From Zopfochytrium polystomum (Eukaryota > Chytridiomycota > Chytridiomycetes > Chytridiales > Chytridiaceae): a stretch of DNA of 64,000 nt. Under the pieces are notes generated by a model. It was given only the letters and a program-made list of their open reading frames with translations. It ran no database searches and was not told where the DNA came from. The stretch spans positions 1 through 64,000 of the forward strand of contig JAIVFJ010000263.1 of the NCBI GenBank assembly GCA_025765615.1, written 5' to 3'. Made by a program: the position numbers and the translations under genes. Shown in pieces: positions 58,438-64,000 of this stretch. Every line of letters begins with the position of its first letter. The stretch's first letter is position 1.

Positions 58438-59084
58438 AGGGGACTGCAACCCCCAGCTCATACACACAGTCAGGAAGAAAAGGGCAGGCAAGGGACTTCA
58501 GGTACAGTTCTCACAGTCAACAAGAAGGGGGGGCAGCAGTTTAAATAGGAGAGGGTTGGAATCACAGGGAGGAGAGGAAAAAGGAGGGAAAACACATACA
58601 AAACAACAAAACAATAAATAAAACAGTAAAAAACAGAATGGATGGGTGATTCACCAAATGGGGCTGAGCCATCAACAAAAAGAGACAGCTCAGAGAATCA
58701 TGGGGCCATTTCTTGGCAGACAGCCACCAGAGCAGAGTGGAGGGGGGGGTGGAGGAACTGGCAAGAAATGATTGGTGCAGACAAGAAGACACTCACCACA
58801 GCCACAGAAAGAAAGGAGGACACACAAAGAGAGACAGTAAACAAACAACTAATAAAAGATAAAATAAGAAAAAGAGCCAAAACAAAGGAAAATACTAATT
58901 GGAAAAATAAGTAAAAATCATCAACAGAAAGAGAAAGAAAAGCCCTGTCTTCTCATACCACTCATATGAGGCATTACATCATGGTAGCTGGGCATCTGGA
59001 CTTTGCACTTCTCCCACAGAAGTGGTTCAGTCCTTAGTCATTCCAAAAGTGAGGGGTTATTAGCTGGACATGGTGGACTTTGCA
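58438..59084. other. Non-coding, A-rich on plus strand
   Basis: Long runs of A/G-rich sequence and a G8 tract near 58742. Nothing recognised. Confidence 0.4.
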
Positions 59085-59160
59085 GTCCAACAGTCTGCAT
59101 GTCTCGAACTTGGCACCTTCCCGATTGAAGGGAGCGCTCTAACCACTGAGCAAGGAAGCC
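59085..59160 (-). repeat. tRNA-like segment 2
   Basis: Minus strand starts GGCTTCC, then an A-box-like TTGCTCAGTGGTTAGAGC with paired GCTC/GAGC, an anticodon-arm-like CCC-TTCAATC-GGG, and a B-box-like AAGTTCGAGAC. The T stem and 3' acceptor strand do not pair, so it is tRNA-derived and not a functional tRNA. Confidence 0.55.
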
Positions 59161-59163
59161 CTA

Positions 59164-59462
59164 TGCCAGCAGTTGAGCAAACACTGAGTCACTCGGTCTG
59201 CAGCCATTGTACAGAATAATAAAAATAATAATGGCACAAATAATAATAGTGACAGGTGACGCAGGTGCGACAACAAGTGTCAGTCGGTGGCTTATGTGGA
59301 CAACCAATAATAATAAAATAATAATATATGCAGCAGAGTCCAAGCCGAATGTGTGTATAACGCGCTTCGAGACGGGTGGATAATCCTCACAATTATCAGT
59401 GAAAAAGTGGGTATACACTCTTTTATTTGAGGTCATAGGCTTGACGGCCTGTTGTCCTCACA
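59164..59462 (-). mobile_element. LTR F (3' LTR of copia element F)
   Basis: Minus strand TGTGAGGACAACAGG to AACTGCTGGCA, about 299 bp, with ATT/TAA microsatellites. It directly follows the purine-rich GAAGAAGGAACGG at the end of pol. The pol frame continues 27 nt into the LTR. Its distal end lies 3 bp from the 5' end of tRNA-like segment 2. Confidence 0.8.
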
Positions 59463-61600
59463 CCGTTCCTTCTTCTTGATACTCTTTTGTCGAATATGCT
59501 CCTCACGTCGTTTGGATCTTGTCTCTAGGATTTTCTTGTGACGTTGCATGTATCGTCTTGGTTTCTCAGTTGAGTCAACCAGTCCAAGTAGAGTCCGGCC
59601 CTCGTAGACCATATCGCGTCCATGTGGCTTGGTGAGGAGGTCTGCAAGCTGGTCCATCGAGTAGACATACTCAACTTGCACAAGTCCCTCCTCAACAAGT
59701 GACCGAATGTGGTGGTACCGAAGGTGGATGTGCTTGGAGCGATTGGTGTGAAGGTCGTTAACTGTCATGTGGATCGATGGTGTGTTGTCCTGGTAGGCAA
59801 TGATCGGTAGCTTGAGGGGATGCTGGATTGATAGGTGGAGGTTGTTGATAGCCTCAAGTTCCCGACCAAGCTCACTGAGTGCAATGTACTCTGCTGCTGT
59901 GGATGAGGTTGGGACAGTTGCTGATCTTGTTGATTTCCATGCTATGGCTCCCCCTGCTAATAGCACCAGGTATGCTATCTGTGAGCGAGAGTCGTGGCGG
60001 GAGTTGTACGATGCATCAGCATAGCCACAACTTGGTTGTTCCTGTCTGAGCTGTAGTGAAGTCCAACTGTGGAGGTGGCCTTGACATACCCCACAACGTC
60101 GAGTAGCTCGTGCCAGTGCCAGATGCACGGGTCTTGAGCAAAGGAACCAAGCAAGCTGACACTGAGTGCCAGGTCTGGTCTTGTTGACGTTGCAGCGTAG
60201 TTGAGGCTGCCAATCACATGGAGGTACTCAGTGCTGTCGACACTCTCCTCACTTGGGTCGGTGGAGTACCAGTCGCGAGGGGTGAGCTTGGCTGTTACCT
60301 TGAGTGGTGCGTTGTGAGGCGTTACAGGTCCGTGCTTAGCCTCAAAGTGCGAAAGGAAGTTCCGGAGGAAGTTAGTCTGATGGAGAATTGTGAAGTTTGA
60401 ACCACGAATGACTTCCATTGAGAGGATGTAGCTGAGCTTTCCCAGCTCTCGAAGCTTGAACTCCGTCTTGAGGTCTGCAACAGCCTCCTTGATGGCAGCG
60501 GTGTGGCCAAAGAGTGGAAGGTCATCGACGTACGCCAGAATGAAGCAGAGCCCGCACTTGGTCCGGCGCCAGAAGAGGCAGGGGTCTGCCCGGCTCTGAG
60601 CAAAGCCTTTTGACCGAAGGTGGAGGGCTAGACGCCGATACCAAGTCCGTCCTGATTGCTTCAGCCCGTAGAGACCCTTCAGCAGTAGCCACACTAATCC
60701 GGGGGAGATCGATACGCCAGGTGGTGGTGCCATGTAGATCGGTATGTCTAGGATCCGTACAGGTAGGCTGAGGAGATGTCGATCATCTCCATGTCCCAGC
60801 TGTACAGGGTGCTGAGGGCAATCATCCAACGAAGTGTGTTGCCTCTAATAACTGGCGAGTAGGTGAGGGTGAAGTCGACGCCAGGCTGCTGGGTGAATCC
60901 ACGAGCAACAAGTCGAGCACGGAACCGCTCAATGGTGCCGTCAGGTTTGAACTTGAGCTTGTAGACCCACTTGCAGCTGACGATGTTGGTGTCAGGCGGA
61001 GCTGCTGACTCCACAAAGACTCCCATCTTGCGGAGCATATCCAGCTCGTACTCTTCGGCCTCCTTCCACTGCTCTGCATGAGGCGATGCCATGGCCTCCT
61101 CGTGCGTCAGTGGATCCTTGTATGTGTCTGGGGATACTTTGACTGAGTTGGAGTTGACGTTGAAGGCGTAAAGGAGTCTGTCTTCATCGTCAGCATCAGA
61201 CTCGTAGACTGACTGAATATCGTTATCGTCTAAGTCCTCATCAAGCTCACACGCAAACAGCACATCTTGCACAACAGGAGCACTGTCAGCAGGTAGCACT
61301 TCGCCTGATGCGGCGGGGTCCACTTCACCACTGGGCCTGTCAATACCCCTTGCGGATAGAGAACTCGAGACGTCCGGCGATGCAGGGCCCCCCCAAGCGG
61401 GGCCCTCACCATCCCGACCTGCCTGCTGATGAGCCTCTGCGCTGGACCTGGGCAAATTCTCCAGGTTGCTGGGCCCACCGCCCCTTGCGTCGCTGTGCGG
61501 AAAGGTCTCTGGGGCATCAGCAGTGGCTGGTGCTGAGGCTTCCTGTGCGCGATAGTGTGGGGCGACGTGAGGTGACGTTAATGGTTTTGAATTGTTTTTG
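59433..61600 (-). pseudogene. Copia F reverse transcriptase and RNase H (frameshifted)
   Basis: Minus strand. RT: CKWVYKLKFKPDGTIERFRA, ARLVARGFTQQPGVDF, then a frameshift near 60750 and IPIYMAPPPG, LYGLKQSGRTWYRRL and YVDDLPLFG (about 60515). RNase H after a frameshift near 60030: GYADASYNSRHDSRSQIAYL, STAAEYIALSELGRELEAIN, AYQDNTPSIHMTVNDLHTNR, QLADLLTKPH. The two frame breaks mean it is not translated as one polyprotein. Confidence 0.92.
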
Positions 61601-61652
61601 GTTGTGAGGAGAAAATTTGAAAAGGGAATGGTGTAGAAAAGAAAGAATTAGT

Positions 61653-63035
61653 TTAGTGAAGTTTGGAGTGACTCATTGGGTCAGGTGGAATTGGGTGTTT
61701 CCTCGGTCGTCCTGGCTTCCTCTTAGGGGGTGGCTCCTGCCCAGCAACTGCTGCTGGTTTCTTTGTTGTGCTGCGCTTCTGTTTGGGGGGTGGCTCCTGC
61801 TTGACATCTGGTGCAGGCACAGCTGTTGGTGGTGGAGGCTCTGCTGAGATGCTCACTGATGGTAGCCTCACTGGTGATGATGGCTTGCGTGGGCGACCTC
61901 GCTTCTTTGGTGCTGGTGCTGGTGTGCTGCTGTGCTCCCCCTTACCCTGGCGCTGCTGTTTCTGCTGGATTTTCTGCTGAAGTAGCTGGTGAAGGTGCTG
62001 TTCTGCATCTACAATTGATTGAACTGCTTTCTCATATGCAGGGTCATCCAAGTCTGAAAGTGAAGGGAGATTAACGCTGATGTCCCCAAATCCCCCCCTC
62101 ACAGCGTGAACTCCCAAGAACTGGGGGAATTCATCTTCAAAAAACTCAATGTCACGATAACGCTGGTAGATGATCCGCTGCTCTTGGAGCTCCCACAGGA
62201 CAGCAATGGAGCGTGAGGGACTGCCAAGGTAAACAGCAGGACGGCCCTTGGGATTGAGTTTCTTGCAAAGCTTGGGGCTAACACGGTAGAAACACTTGGA
62301 GCCAAAGGTGCGAAAGTGGCCAACCATTGGTGGGATGTGGTGGCGGCTTTCGAACGGAGAGAGAATGCCACGCTGGATGTTTGGTAGACAGTTCTTGATT
62401 TGCGAAGCTTGAAGGTAAGCGTAACTCCAAAATGTGAGTGGAACGTTAGGTGCGCCAAGTAGAAGTGACCGGGTCATGTCTGTGACAGTTTGGATGTGGC
62501 GTTCTGCGACAGAGTTCATCTGGGCTGTGCGTGAAGGAGATGCCTTGAGCTGAATTCCATGGGAGTCGCAGAAGGACTTGAAGGTCCGATTGAAGCTCTC
62601 CTTGCCACGATCCAATCGGATGACCTGTGCTTTGCGTCCCTCCGTTTTCTCAAGGAAGAGAATCAGGCAAATTAGAAACGGTAATGCATCGCTCTTGCGA
62701 GCAATAGGAATGTCCCAAGAGAAACAACTGCTCTCTCAAACAAAAGTGATTGCATAGTTGTAGCCATCAAAGGAAGTAATGGGGATAGAGTTGACATCAA
62801 CGTTGAGGGTGTGGGCAAACGGGAGTTGTTCCTCATCACGCTCTGGGAATGGCTTTTGGCGCATCTTGGCAGCGACGCAAGTTTGGCACTTTGTGGGGTA
62901 CGAAGCATCGATGGGTGGTAGGTCTGCTGTCGTCCGGTGGTGGAGCATGGTGCCAAGGCGCTGGAAGCCGACGTGTCCCAGGGCGCGATGAAGTCTTTCA
63001 ACCTCTGCAATCCAGAGACTTTCAGCCTTGCTCAC
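61653..63035 (-). pseudogene. Copia F integrase with AT-hook tail
   Basis: Minus strand. GAG-pre-integrase zinc finger: LHRALGHVGFQRL, then KCQTCVAAKMRQK. The catalytic core is broken by a frameshift near 62740. The downstream part has RLDRGKESFNRTF and SVAERHIQTVTDMTRSLL. The C-terminal tail is Pro/Lys-rich with two AT-hook motifs, KKRGRPRKP (about 61883-61907) and KPGRPRKHP (about 61701-61725). Gag and protease are missing because the copy ends at about 63040. Confidence 0.9.
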
Positions 63036-63040
63036 AACAG

Positions 63041-64000
63041 GTGGGTGAAGTGTACTACATCATTAAGACCTTTATTTTTGCTGCCCCCACCTTTGGCTCT
63101 CCAGTCTTTTACCACAGCCCTCCTGATGGTCCTCTTTACAATCCCTTTTACCTATCTTCTTTGGATCCCCTCCACCATCCCCTTCTTGCCTGTGGCAGTT
63201 TTTTCCGTCTGATGACCCCACCACAGGTGGAATTCTTCCGCATTGTTAACTGGACTCACACTCTCCCAAACCCCCAACTCCTTTCTCATCACTACTCCAG
63301 GCTCCCTGAACGCCTTCACCCTTCCTACCACAATTTCCACTTGGTCCAATGCCTTGGCTGCCCCATTGGCTCCCCCCCATTCTCTTACCCCTGCAGCAAG
63401 CACATCTCTCCCTACAATCCAACTTCCCTTGCACACTCCACCCACACAGTCCCCATCAGCAGCCGCACAACTGCTACTGCAACTCGACCCTCCCAGCCCA
63501 TCTTCTTTGTTAACTCACCTTCCCCCACCACCGTTTTCACACCCACACCTTTCCCACTCCTCACCTCCCGCCACTCCACTTTCAATCCAGCTCCCTTCAC
63601 AAATCCCTGCTTTCAACCAATGGACATGCCCCTTCTCCCTGCTGACCTTGCTCATACCCACCCATCCTTGACCTTTGACACTGATGGCTCCCTTTGCGAG
63701 GAGGGATTCATGGCTGGCTCTGTTGTTTGCCTTGAGCTTAACTTTGAATTTTCTTTTGCCCTCCCTCCACTCTCTGCCTCTTCCACAACTGCTGAAATTG
63801 CTGCTCTCCTTGCTGCCCTCACCATCACTGCAAAGCTTTCCCTGCCCCTCACTTTTCAACTTGACAATCTTGGAGTGGTTCACACCTTTGAGAAACTCTT
63901 TCCCTCAAACTCCTTTAGTCCCCATCCACACAGCGAGCTCAACACACCTCCTCTCTCTGATTCCCTCCATCGTCTTTTGCACACCACTTCCCACCCCACC
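63041..64000 (+). mobile_element. Non-LTR retrotransposon ORF2 C-terminus with RNase H (runs off the edge)
   Basis: A plus-strand frame stays open from about 63041 to the window end (about 320 codons). Its first part reads FAAPTFGSPVFYHSP. An RNase H domain begins at about 63667 with LTFDTDGSLCEEGF, then SSTTAEIAALLAAL and FQLDNLGVVHTFEKL. Spacing D..., E..., D fits the D-E-D catalytic set of LINE RNase H. No stop in 960 bp suggests a young copy. It starts where copia F is truncated. Confidence 0.75.

Noticed and set aside
59085..59160. Functional tRNA gene
   Set aside because: A- and B-box-like motifs are present, but the T stem and 3' acceptor strand do not pair.

Overview
The window looks like nuclear DNA of a zoosporic (flagellated) fungus, probably a chytrid-grade lineage. 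This is inference. Fungal signs are an MGM1-type mitochondrial dynamin, a Spp1/CFP1-like COMPASS subunit, fungal-style Ty1/copia and chromodomain Ty3/gypsy elements, and a decayed killer-toxin-like GH18 tail. A clear CFAP300 (axonemal dynein assembly) gene argues for a motile cilium. Introns are short (about 40-105 nt) and GT-AG. Host genes were rebuilt by joining exons whose phases agree.

Layout. 1-1.5 kb: tail of a Ty3/gypsy chromovirus, with an LTR carrying a strong heat-shock-element array and a TATA box. 2.15-8.11 kb: a gene island with DNAJC3/P58-like (+), CFAP300 (-) and an unrecognised 589-aa protein (+). 8.1-33.5 kb: a nested retrotransposon block. It is built from one high-copy copia family (called B here, LTR 1.1-1.25 kb, 8 LTR copies in the window), two sister copia families with short LTRs (A and C), and a PIF1-type helicase remnant. 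34.3-45.8 kb: a second gene island with a Spp1/CFP1-like PHD protein (-), a broken carnitine acyltransferase (+), a Munc13/UNC13-like C2-MUN protein (-) and an unrecognised 511-aa protein (+) divergent from it. 46-53.1 kb: decayed secreted-protein-like sequence, including a killer-toxin-like GH18 C-terminus, broken up by copia pieces and one LTR B. 53.6-56.4 kb: MGM1. 56.8-64 kb: a short LTR, non-coding sequence with two tRNA-like segments, a degenerate copia element F with AT-hook motifs, and the edge of a non-LTR retrotransposon with an RNase H domain.

The intact genes serve unrelated housekeeping roles: ER chaperoning, cilium assembly, H3K4 methylation, exocytosis and mitochondrial fusion. 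No operon or gene cluster is implied. The structured part is the repeat block. Three solo LTRs have exact 5-bp target duplications. One of them sits in the protease region of its own family, and an empty site is present in a sister copy 8 kb away. The two LTR B elements and all A, C and F copies are defective, so none looks autonomous. I found no rRNA gene and no CRISPR array.
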